From the NCBI GenBank assembly GCA_021307315.1, contig JAJSPD010000012.1, forward strand, positions 434,001-498,000: DNA of 64,000 nt, given 5' to 3'. Under the pieces are notes generated by a model that was given only the letters and a program-made list of their open reading frames with translations, searched no databases and was not told where the DNA came from. Origin of the DNA: Bisporella sp. PMI_857. Its lineage: Eukaryota > Ascomycota > Leotiomycetes > Helotiales > Helotiaceae. Made by a program: the position numbers and the translations under genes. Below, piece after piece: positions 1 through 9,461 of the stretch; positions within the stretch are counted from its first letter, which is position 1; each line of letters starts with the position of its first letter.

Positions 1-681
1 GCGGTACTCGTCAAAATCATGATATTCATGTGCACAGCTGCCAATGCCACGACTGCATAACGTATGAATGGTTCTGCATGACATAGTTGTGGAAGCATGG
101 TAGACCAAATATGCCCATCATAATACACAGACATTCGTTCCGCAGTCTGATTCTGAAATAGCATAAAATACTGATGCTCTGTATCATTTTCATAAATGGT
201 AGTTCGAGGCTTGATAAGAATGGTAGGTGTTCGACCAACTGGGGTAATGGTCAGTGAAATAAGAAGGTCGAAGTCTAAAGCGCTTGCCTTTGTGCTGAAC
301 GAGCTGGCTAGAGCCCGTCAACTGCTGACCCTTCGGTATGATATGCCTGCTGCGCTCGAATTCTGATGGCCTAGTCGGATATCCATCACATTCGAATCCA
401 TCCTTGAGACATCTCCCACAACTTGGCTTTTGCTCGTCGCACTTGTATCTTCTCTTTCTGTAAGGTGTCGGCGGTTAGTTCCCATATGTGTACAACTCCC
501 CATTCTGCTGTGTTTGCAATTTACGTACCTGCCTAAGGAGAAGTATTAGCAATCTCCAAGATAGAGAATGGGTATCTGGCTTACATGTTTGACAACCAAA
601 TCTGGACTTCGTTCCACATTGACGTTTCCTCTTTGGTTTTTCTAGATTCCTGATAGGTAATGTTCCCGGACCCTCGAGCAT
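1..681 (-). CDS. Zn2Cys6 transcription factor, 5' part, cut by left edge
   Basis: A fungal-specific Zn2Cys6 regulator, presumably nuclear, with its 3' part outside the window. Start ATG is at 681. Proposed exons, read on the minus strand, are 681-585, 532-529, 457-330 and 238-1. The binuclear cluster is complete only after splicing: CQTC, six residues, CDEQKPSC, GRC, six residues, C, giving spacing C-x2-C-x6-C-x6-C-x2-C-x6-C. A basic RKRRYK stretch lies inside it. Exon 2 is only 4 nt (GCAG); both flanking introns have good donors (GTAAGC, GTACGT) and branch points (TGCTAATAC, AACTAACC). Exon 4 reads EPFIRYAVVALAAVH, the conserved segment that follows the cluster in this class. The 91-nt third intron (donor GTCAGC) is less certain. 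In the last 30 bases a different frame (EYHDFDEYR) also looks coding, so a frameshift near the edge is possible. Target genes cannot be told from the sequence. Confidence 0.72.
529..532 (-). other. 4-nt microexon
   Basis: Four bases (GCAG on the minus strand) lie between a TTAG acceptor and a GTACGT donor. Including exactly these four bases restores the frame and the Cys spacing of the Zn2Cys6 cluster; skipping them shifts the frame. The upstream intron is 584-533 and the downstream intron 528-458. Confidence 0.65.
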
Positions 682-1739
682 GGCAATCCAATCATTTAAC
701 TTGACGGCGATGTAAGCATGCTGGCATATAAAGCAGACTATGTCCGATTCTTGTAAAGGTGCTTATCGCAAAGATTCCAGCATAAATACAATTGCTATCC
801 AGCCGTTCCTTGAGCCCACTGCCAGTAGATACAGTAATTGTCATGTACTTCGCCAGAAGGATGCATAATTAGGGGAAAGGATGGCGGAAGTTCAGCCTGG
901 TGTTTCGTTACATGGGCTGGATTGCATCAGACCTTGGACGCCTCGTTGCTGTCCTTGGTACCATTGTCGAGCTCAAAGTAGGGAAGCTTGAAATACACGG
1001 GCCAATGGCGGAGGACGTGGGGGCCATTATGTGGAATTGCATGCTTACCTCAGCACCGACTCTTGGCGATGGAGTTGGACACAAACACCATCGCCCCTTT
1101 CCTACCAATCCCTTGTAGCTGAGAGTCAAACCCTACAAAGTAGCCATAATTAAGAATGAGGCTGACTTGCAGCAATACAATATCGTCAGCCCTGGCTTCA
1201 GCTGGGGCTGCACGCATGCGATCTACCGATCTCATCGGAATTCATAATTGTGCTACGCCGGCGCCTCTCTGTGTAATTTGAAGTCCTCTTTACCTTTAAA
1301 CGAGTCTCCTTCATACCGGGCATGAACATCTATTTGTGTTTCTCGGAGAGTTCGTTGAAAGATCGCAGAAGAAGCCTCCCGACCGCCTTGGTTCAGCTTG
1401 GAATAGGTCTCTTCCGTAATTCTGTCTAGTCCTCTTCCTCGCTACACTGTTCAAGTGGGATAATATCAATATCAGCCATAAGCTGAGTCCAGTTCGTTAG
1501 TATAGCTATGGTAGCTGTACAGAAAAGACATGATTGAGTACTGTCATATTTTCAGATATATCACTGATGGAATTCCACTAGTAGCGAACATAAACACCCC
1601 ATAAGTAGAATCTCATAAATATAATACCGAGCCTGGGCCGTGCCACATCGGCCGCGCACAGCATGTGTGGGTTTCCGCTTGGATTCCTCATTCCTTTAAT
1701 CTACTCGGCATAATCTCCGGGAGCCAGTTTGTTCATTGA
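682..1739. other. Intergenic, no convincing gene
   Basis: No gene is supported here. On the minus strand around 1025-905 a 40-codon open stretch (reading HNGPHVLRHWPVYFKLPYF) has a coding-like composition but no start, no partner exon and no family I recognise. It could be a relic exon. Confidence 0.4.
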
Positions 1740-2560
1740 ATCAATAGTACTCCTAAAAGACGCTGAATATCCAGTACCCTTGCTCCACAGCTTACCGTAA
1801 TCTGACTAGTACAATAGGCTGGAGAATTCCAGAAGATAATTCCTACATCACTTAGAATGAGGAGTGGAATGAGAACATCTCCACTTTCTAGAATCTTCAG
1901 AAGCATCGAGCCGTCTAGGCGCCGCATTCAGCGACCAGCAAAAATATACGCTCTGCGAACGGTTTAACATGCTCTGTGCCATAGAACGGTGCTGTGTCCT
2001 CATCCGTAATTCGTTACAAACATGTTTATCTATAAACGGGACATATTCTTCGCACATTGAGGATACGTCTCTGTGATGCACTCTAACAACACAGCCACGG
2101 CATTTGAATCGAATCGGTTGATGCGCCTATACTCTTTCCTTTCGACCACTTAGTGCCATGAGGTAAGGTGATAAGATCGAGGCTGTTCACCAATGCGACA
2201 AGATCCACAAAAAGTTCTTTCCCTGCTGGAGCCCGTTCTGGAAGCACCATTCTTCAAATGCCTGTCCAGGCTTCAATTTAGCTATGTTGTCATTAGTAGC
2301 TTTGGCAAAGCATTGGAAAGAGTGATTTTGCCGGATATCACAGACGCGCCTTGGAATCCAGCCTTTAACGTGGACACATTAAGGACATCTCCTTTGACGA
2401 CTTCAATACCATGGGCTCGAAGTGCCTTGCCGTCTGTCTCAGGGGTATTGTGGACTACGGCTCGAATCTCCCATTCCTGATCGTTCAGAAAAGCTTTTGC
2501 TACGGATCCTTCTTGTGCTTTTTTGTCAAAACTTCTCCTCGTTAGCAAATAATTTTAGCA
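1740..2560 (-). pseudogene. Decayed NmrA-like (SDR) gene relic
   Basis: Pieces of an NmrA-family NAD(P)-binding protein can be followed on the minus strand in several frames. The first piece (about 2548-2330) reads GSVAKAFLNDQEWEIRAVV and then HGIEVVKGDV, which match the segment after the dinucleotide-binding motif and the following strand. The glycine motif itself is damaged. A second piece in another frame (about 2290-2195) reads AKLKPGQAFEEW and QQGKN. Further downstream are GTKWSKGK and ITETYPQCAKNMSRL, again in changed frames. At least three frame changes and in-frame stops make this a dead copy. The family normally encodes about 300-350 residues without such breaks. NmrA-like proteins sense redox cofactors or act in secondary metabolism; no function is claimed for the relic. 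Confidence 0.6.
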
Positions 2561-3604
2561 ACTCAACTGAAGTTCAGCTATACCCACAATCGCTATTGGC
2601 CATTCACCTTGTTTTTGAATTAAATATTGTTGGTGCATGAGTAACTTTTAGTCTTTGACTAGAACTGCTCATAAGATACGGTGACGACTTCCTTATCACT
2701 TTGAAAGTGTTGCGTGTTTGTCCCGTTATGACTACTGCTTATGTTGCATAGCCTCAACGGAGGTCCTCTTTCCACAGTCTGCCTATTGATTTTATTGCTT
2801 GCTAAGCCACATATTCTTTGATATTCTGTATTGTCATGAAATTAATCGCCTTTGGGTATCATACAAACGGCCAATCAAGGGAGACATCGTCTATCATCCG
2901 CCACACAGCAAAGTCTTGTCAATCTGATCTATGCACTACTAGTCACATTCTACTTTCTATCTCATGGTCCCAGCATTCCTTCACCCAGAGCATGGCCATC
3001 GGGCAAATAATACAGCCGCACGGAGGTCGGCTTCTATGTCAAGTAATGATTACTAATTTGAGCTAAGAGGCTAGTCTAAAATTTGATAACTTATAAGAGT
3101 TCTGCAAAGCTTTCCATCTGCACTAGGGGTTAGGCGCTTGATACTTAGTCAGAGCCGTGACTTCGAATGCTGTAATTCATAATTCATACCACAACTTTCT
3201 TTAGCGTGATTAGTTAGACGGAAGAGCGATACCAGGAACACATGACCTCTGACTTGCAAATTCGATGTAAGGGAACAACCAAGTCTCAGCATCTTCTGGA
3301 TGCCGCAGATATGTCCAATTTCGACGTGTCCAGGCTCCGATATCTCCTCTATGCAAATGATGAAGTAGCAACTAAGGATTCATATAATCTATACATACAG
3401 AGTGCAGATTATCGAAACTGCGGTGGCGCCGAACGCGCTTGCCTTGCCTGTATATTAACTATTCCTTATGTATATAAGTTACCATAGGAGACCTACGGAA
3501 TGATTATGCCTTTGTTCCCAGATCTGCAGTACCGTCTCCCTACAGAAGCCACACCGAGAGAGCATTTGCGAGCTTGATTTGCTCAGAAGCGAAGAGGCCG
3601 AGAC
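2561..3604. other. Intergenic, nothing recognised
   Basis: AT-rich sequence with only short open frames and no start, splice or family signal that I can support. Confidence 0.4.
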
Positions 3605-4039
3605 ATGTCAGAAGTAATTAAAGATAATAATATCGAGGACGGTCCTAGCATCAAAAGTGGTAGTAAGATAGGATCACTGCCCTATGCTGCGTTGTTTAGA
3701 AGACTCATCGCACTTTTTTCTTCACATGGGACAACGATCTTTAGAAGTCCAGAGAGAATTCAGCACTATGTTAAGAGGGGTCTTCCGAAGTCCATGAGAA
3801 GATCTTATGACCCGAGTCAAATTGAAATATTTATTCCAAATAACTTTCACCAAATCTTAACGTCCAGCAATCATGACCCAATCAAAGATAATAGTATCAG
3901 ATGCACTCGCGAGTATGTTTCTGGTCTTCCTTCACCATCTGACTACGAAAGGCTGTACTCAACATTTCAAGGCTCCGGGGAGACAAGAACAATGGATTGG
4001 TTCCCGTGGTATATCACTTGTTCGCTGTCAGAATCGTGA
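3605..4039 (+). CDS. Hypothetical ORF, 144 aa
   Basis: An uninterrupted 144-codon frame begins MSEVIKDNNIEDG and ends with SLSES. It has no signal peptide, membrane segment, cysteine pattern or domain that I recognise. It lies in a gene-poor, AT-rich region between the NmrA relic and the LPMO gene, with no clear promoter. It may be a chance ORF, a lineage-specific gene or part of a decayed gene. Only its length supports it. Confidence 0.22.
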   Translation: MSEVIKDNNIEDGPSIKSGSKIGSLPYAALFRRLIALFSSHGTTIFRSPERIQHYVKRGLPKSMRRSYDPSQIEIFIPNNFHQILTSSNHDPIKDNSIRCTREYVSGLPSPSDYERLYSTFQGSGETRTMDWFPWYITCSLSES

Positions 4040-4770
4040 ATCAGCAGCTGTGTGATCCTGTTATGAGGCTCAGTGATAATGTAATCATTAGTATAGTTTC
4101 ATTCAGGTGCTTTGTGGCTCGAGCAGGAGTTAGTTGAGCCAAGAGGGGAACTTCTGGTAATATACTGGGACTAAAACGTAAGCCTCAGCAAGTATAATCA
4201 AATGTGCCACAGTTGAAATATTATAAAAGAAGCAGCCCTCTACGTTAACGGCAGAGGGACTTGTTTCAATGATACCAATGCTCTAAAATGTCGATCATAT
4301 GCATTCTGTTAGAGGGGTTATCTTCCCTCAAATCTTCATCATATGCTCCGTGCCTCTTGATACATTTCCAGTGAGTAATTATACACCATAATGTTAGCTA
4401 TTTCTCCGTCCTCGCGAAAAGCGGAGCTCGCCCCTGAAAGTCGCTTAGTCCAGGTCACGAAATTGTCCTGTCACATTCATGAAGAATCCTTACACGCCGA
4501 TAGTATTTCGATGAAATTGATTATAAACCCCCACATTTATACATTGTATTGCTCAAGATAAACTTTTGAACTTGTAGTAAAACATATCATACACTGAATC
4601 AGGAGCAGCGGTCTTGGCGGAGGCTGAATCTGAGCTCTCAGTGATTTACCGTCGACTTCATCACCCAGATTGAATCATGATGCCGTAAAGAGCACCTGGC
4701 GTCGAATTTGTAAGCTCTACGCACATCTCGTCCGATACACCTTTGCTTTCAATCTTTAAATACCATGGTA

Positions 4771-4795
4771 ACCTAGCCTCCATTTTAGGCTAGGT
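4771..4795. repeat. Short inverted repeat (9-bp stem)
   Basis: ACCTAGCCT at 4771-4779 is perfectly complementary to AGGCTAGGT at 4787-4795, with a 7-nt loop. No function is evident. Confidence 0.45.
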
Positions 4796-5124
4796 AGGAC
4801 CTAGACGTACTCAAAGGTTCCGCCACAAGCGTGAGGATCTAGTACCTGCCTATCAATGCGCTTCCTGGAAACGGATCCAGTCGATCCGAAACGCAGAGCT
4901 TATTTCATGTAAAATGTTCATGAGGACTTAGTTTATCGCCGACGTCGGCGTGAAGATCTCTTATACGAGCCTTTGGCGATTGGTATCCTCGCATCCATTC
5001 TTTTCCATAAGCTGCAGTACATCTGATTTCAATATTCGGCACGTTCAATTAGTTAATTGGGATGATACCATGGGCATTCGCTTCCAGCCATTAACCTCGG
5101 TTTGCTATGGTAGAGCCTAGATAC

Positions 5125-5147
5125 GACCATATATTATATGGTCACGT
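5125..5147. promoter_or_regulatory. AT-rich palindrome joined to CACGTG box
   Basis: GACCATATA at 5125-5133 and TATATGGTC at 5135-5143 form a perfect palindrome around one central T. CACGTG follows at 5142-5147. This resembles a binding site for a dimeric factor plus a bHLH E-box about 600 bp upstream of the LPMO start. A regulatory role is inferred only. Confidence 0.25.
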
Positions 5148-5741
5148 GCCGGATAGTGCTTGCCGAATATGTCAAATCAGTCAAGGTTTGTAATTTCGGG
5201 GAAAGCTTGGTCAAGAAATGCGATTGAGTATAGTGGTATCCGATCTTTGAGTGCACTATTGACTGGGCTCGCAAATAATCTTCGTCCTCACTTCCCTGCT
5301 TGACCATTTGGTCTAGTGCTCGGATGCCTCGTCCACAATCTAAATCGGACGGTTCACGCGCCCATTCGGCGTCTCGACGATGTCATGGTTTCATTTACGC
5401 TGTACTCATCGTTCCCAATGGACACTCATTAACTACCGGCGTTATGGGTATAAGATGCCACCCAAGCAATGTCTATATATGATTGGTCAAGCCAGTTTGA
5501 GCCTAATCAATCTGCCGGTCCGTCGTCCCTCATTTATATTTCTTCGAACTTAACCTCAATAAGATCTCTCGGTAGCGACCCATCACGAGTCACCATTAAT
5601 ATAAAGTGTTTCATGGCTTGTGACTTTTTGTGGGGTATGAATCCGGGGAAGTACATATAAATGTGAGGATGCCCACATACAGGAGAATTACACAGGCTCT
5701 CGAAGCTTAGTTGTTGATAAGCTCTTGTCAAAAGACTAGCC

Positions 5742-6511
5742 ATGTTGGTCACTTCTATTGTTTCTGCTGTCAGCCTGCTGGCTGCCGGAGCCTCTGCACA
5801 CGGTGCCGTGACAAGTTATTCAATTGGTGGCACTACATACCCAGGGTATGAAGACTTCCCATGAAACTCACCCATTCTTGCTAACATATACCACAAAGAT
5901 ATACTGGATTCAGCCCTGCTACCTCGCCACCAACCATCCAAAGACAATGGCCAGACTACAACCCAACCTTGACTGTCACCGATGCTAAGATGCGGTGCAA
6001 TGGCGGTACATCCGCGGCACTCAGTGCAACGGTCCCAGCTGGATCCCAAGTAACTGCTATCTGGGCACAATGGACACATGCTCAAGGCCCCGTCATGGTT
6101 TGGCTTTTCAAGTGCGCGGGTGCCTTCTCCTCCTGCACCGGTGACGGACAAGGTTGGTTCAAGATCGACCAGATGGGCATGACTGCTCCTCCTCTCACTG
6201 GAACAAGCTGGGGCACCAACGAGGTTATGACCAAACTGAAATGGACAAGCACCATACCCGCCTCCCTCACCCCAGGCAACTACCTGATCAGACACGAACT
6301 GCTTGCTCTTCACCAATCAAACACACCCCAGTTCTACGCTGAGTGCGCGCAGCTTGTCATTACGGGCAGCGGAACTGCGAACCCAAGTTCGCAGTACCTT
6401 GCGAAGATACCCGGCTATGCTCCTCAGAGTGATCCAGGAATCACGATTGATATCTACAGCTCTACAGCTACAACTTATACTCCACCAGGACCAGCTGTCT
6501 GGAAGGGATAG
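5742..6511 (+). CDS. AA9 lytic polysaccharide monooxygenase
   Basis: A secreted copper enzyme that cleaves cellulose or related beta-1,4-glucans oxidatively. Exons are 5742-5845 and 5899-6511 (one 53-nt intron, donor GTATGA, acceptor AAAG), giving 238 residues. A signal peptide of 19 residues (MLVTSIVSAVSLLAAGASA) ends exactly before His20, which becomes the N-terminal copper-binding histidine (HGAVTSY). The second histidine of the brace is His95 in WTHAQGPV. The axial tyrosine is Tyr181 in QFYAEC. The segment YLIRHELLALH is the conserved AA9 core strand. The protein ends shortly after the core, with no carbohydrate-binding module or GPI signal. It stands alone, with no cellulase beside it. 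Substrate and regioselectivity cannot be read from the sequence. Confidence 0.95.
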
Positions 6512-7142
6512 ATTGTACCTAGTTGAGGTCAAAGGTTGTGATCTAGGACAGCAGATGGCATGGTGGTGTGATGGCACCGGGTTCAGGTGTGGCGAGATTC
6601 GGAACTGTGGATTTAGTAACGATTGGACCTGTACATATTGCATTATCCTTAGAAGACGAAGTCAAGCATAGGCTTTTAAAATTGCTTTTTGGGGTCAATA
6701 TTGTACCACAAAGTCATACTATCATGTAGCAGATGAAAGCAAAGTCGTGAACGCTGTGTACACAGTGAATACAGACTGGATCATAGCCTACTACTTGAGG
6801 GCCGACTCGGAATCAACATTTGTACTACTAATATTTGTTTTTATTACTAGAGACATAGAGACTGGGGATGGCTATGATCGACATCAATATAATGATGTGA
6901 AGTTGTATTAGGATACAAGGTTGGTGCAGCGTGAAGTGGAAAGATGAATGAACTTGAGCTTATACAAATAGGTCCTGGGCTTCACAACAACTTATCTCAT
7001 TCGCACTATAAGCGTGCATTTTTTAATGGTAATCCAGGGAGAAACAATAAGAGAAAGTTTCGTGCCACCATTTTTGTTAAAGGCTCTGAAGTTTTCTTTG
7101 GTGCGTATACAAGAAAAGTAACAGAATGATATAAATTCAATT
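6512..7142. other. Intergenic, convergent 3' regions
   Basis: The stretch lies between the 3' ends of the LPMO and the FMN dehydrogenase genes. No gene or repeat is seen. Confidence 0.5.
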
Positions 7143-8835
7143 TTATAACCTAGGTTTGGGCCGCCACTTGGCATATGGATGTTCCTCTATTCCGTCGGGA
7201 ATAAGATGATCTACTGCTTTCGTGTTCAGAAGTCCTGGATGAACTTGAGATAGATCTGTAATGCCCACCATTCTCATAGTGGTCTCCAACTCATCTTTAA
7301 GGACTATATATGGTCAATATGAAATTGGCATCAACGCGGATGAATACTTACTCTCAATAAACTTTCGCACTCCCTCCTCTCCGTAATTCAGTGCATACAA
7401 GAAACCCCTACCAATGCCTATACTCTTTGCGCCCAGACACAATGCTTTAAAGATGTCCGTTCCCCGCATAATTCCACCATCAACATAAACTTCCATCTTG
7501 TCAAATACTTCTGGGCAGTGCTTTTGTAGCTCCAGTAGAACCAGAATCGGCGCTGGTGCTGTATCCAGACTTCGGCCACCATGGTTGCTCAAAACAATTC
7601 CATCAATACCGAGATCCATTGCCTTCTTGGCATCCATCGATGTCTGCACCCCCTTCAGCACAATTGGCAAGGCCGTGTTCCGTCGCAACCACGGCAGATC
7701 ATCCCAGGATACCGATGAATCGATATAGGAGCCCATGATACGTCCCAAAGCTCCTCCTTTAGAGTCATTTTTCGCCTTAGCTCCACTCATAGGTGTGGAG
7801 ATGCTCTCATCTGAAGCAATTCGCTCGTCTGCCTCTCTCTTACCTGGAACCGGCGCGTCTACGGTAAGAAAGATAGCTTTCACACCAAGCGTTTCGACTT
7901 GTCGCAGCAATGCCTCGCTCTTTTCTCGTTGCTTATCCACGTATAATTGGAAGAATATTGGTAACTCACCCTCCTCATCTCCATATTTGCCATGGGTTGC
8001 CACGGAGTCAAATATCTCCTTTATGGGATATGATGCATTTGTGGAGATAGCTTGCGGTATGCCCATCTTCTTACAACCACGAGCCAAGCCTTTCTCGCCG
8101 TCAGGGTGTACCATTCTCGCCACTAGAACATAGTTGCCATCAGCCTCTGTTTTAAAGTGCCTCCCGCCGTCTTGAGCCATTGTGCTGCAGGATGTATCTT
8201 TTGCTTCAATTCAAATTTGAATTTTAAATCTACTTACTGGCCGCTGGGGCGCAAAATATCGGAACAGACATGTGTTGGCCGAGCATCGTTGTACTCGTAT
8301 CCACAATCTTCACATTCTTCAGAATCCGTGGCCTCAATCCAATATCTATATATGCAGAGTTATTCCGTTTCTCCGTATTCAGATCTGTAGCGGCAGATGA
8401 ATAGAACGCCCATGTCTTTGGCGTGAGCGTTGTGCTCGCAACTTTGACAAAATCATGTGCATTTATGAGCGTATTTAGAGGCGGCTTCGATACACAGATT
8501 GTTGATACCGATGGGGGTTGTTCATTATTTCTTCCCTTGCACTCTGAAGAATCAAGAGGACCAATAATGTTACGAGGCGAAAGAGAGGATGTTATAAGAG
8601 ACGGCGCGTGGACTTCCAAATATGCCTGCGTGGCATCGTGACCAGCGTACCTGTAAATGACTACAGGCAGGTTAGCATTAGCGAAAAAGAGAGCGAATGT
8701 ATACGTACTATCTGCGCCACCTGGATGCTGAGGTGCAAACTCGGTCAAATCATATACTACGCCGTCAACAATGATCCAGATATCCTCAGGTTTGTTGTGC
8801 TGAGCGATTTCTTTGAGTGAGATGGTTCGTACCAT
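7143..8835 (-). CDS. Flavocytochrome b2-like FMN 2-hydroxy-acid dehydrogenase
   Basis: Oxidises an L-2-hydroxy acid to the 2-oxo acid with FMN and passes electrons to a fused cytochrome b5 haem domain. Exons are 8835-8705, 8650-8238, 8122-7352 and 7303-7143, giving 491 residues. The b5 domain covers about residues 1-80, with haem ligand His37 in HPGG and a second histidine in LEVHAP. The FMN barrel follows, with MVHPDGEKGLARGC, ISTNASYP, FFQLYVD, the flavin-site lysine in PIVLKGV, and the catalytic His and Arg in LSNHGGRSLD. The C terminus has VYVDGGIMRG and the FMN phosphate site. The start at 8835 is the first ATG before the b5 domain. It gives no mitochondrial presequence, unlike classical yeast L-lactate cytochrome-c reductase. 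The loop between HPGG and AGHD is two residues shorter than usual in my splice model. The substrate is unknown; lactate is one option. Confidence 0.9.
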
Positions 8836-9461
8836 TGTTGCCAAGTTATGAAATCAAGCTGCCAATATAAGCTTTATCTCAACAGCACAATCATGTTCTC
8901 ATTATTAAGGTATGAGGAATGAAAAAGAGACATGGGTGGTAAAAACGTCATTGACTATCTACTGCCTGTTGTATAAAGGTGGAATTGCCGCTTAGTTACG
9001 CTTTGGCTATAACTGCTGCCCCTTCGGGCTTGGCAGAGCTCGGTTCGGGAGAGTTACTACCGAGTATCAAAACTCAACCCAGCTTCCAATGCAAGATTGA
9101 AATGCCCAAAAGAAACAATTTTAAGGATGAAAACTTAATAGAACTTCAATTTATGTGTTATATTTTGTTAGACTAGTGGAAATACAATGCTCTGATGGTA
9201 GGGATCACTTAAAGTATCTTCATCCGAAGTAGAGTCTATCATAAATGGCACTCGGATATAGAGTGTTATGGTCGCATCACAAACCTACATAGGTCACTCT
9301 ACAGCCAGGTAATTTATAACACGAATATTTCAATTCCTGTACTGTTTATGCAAAGATACCCTAGGCTTCATAGCTATCCTATTTCGTAGTTAACCGTTTC
9401 TCTCTTTTGAACGAGGCTTTGCCCTGAAATACTTTGTAACAGAAGCTTGCTGCAAGGACTC
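8836..9461. other. Intergenic, no gene seen
   Basis: The promoter side of the FMN dehydrogenase faces the 3' end of the ABCG gene. No ORF, RNA gene or repeat is supported. Confidence 0.5.

Larger units (their letters stand above)
4040..5741. other. Intergenic, two small palindromes
   Basis: No gene is supported. Two short inverted repeats stand out: a 9-bp stem at 4771-4779/4787-4795 and a 9+1+9 palindrome at 5125-5143 that runs into a CACGTG box. The 3' end of this stretch must contain the LPMO promoter. Confidence 0.4.
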
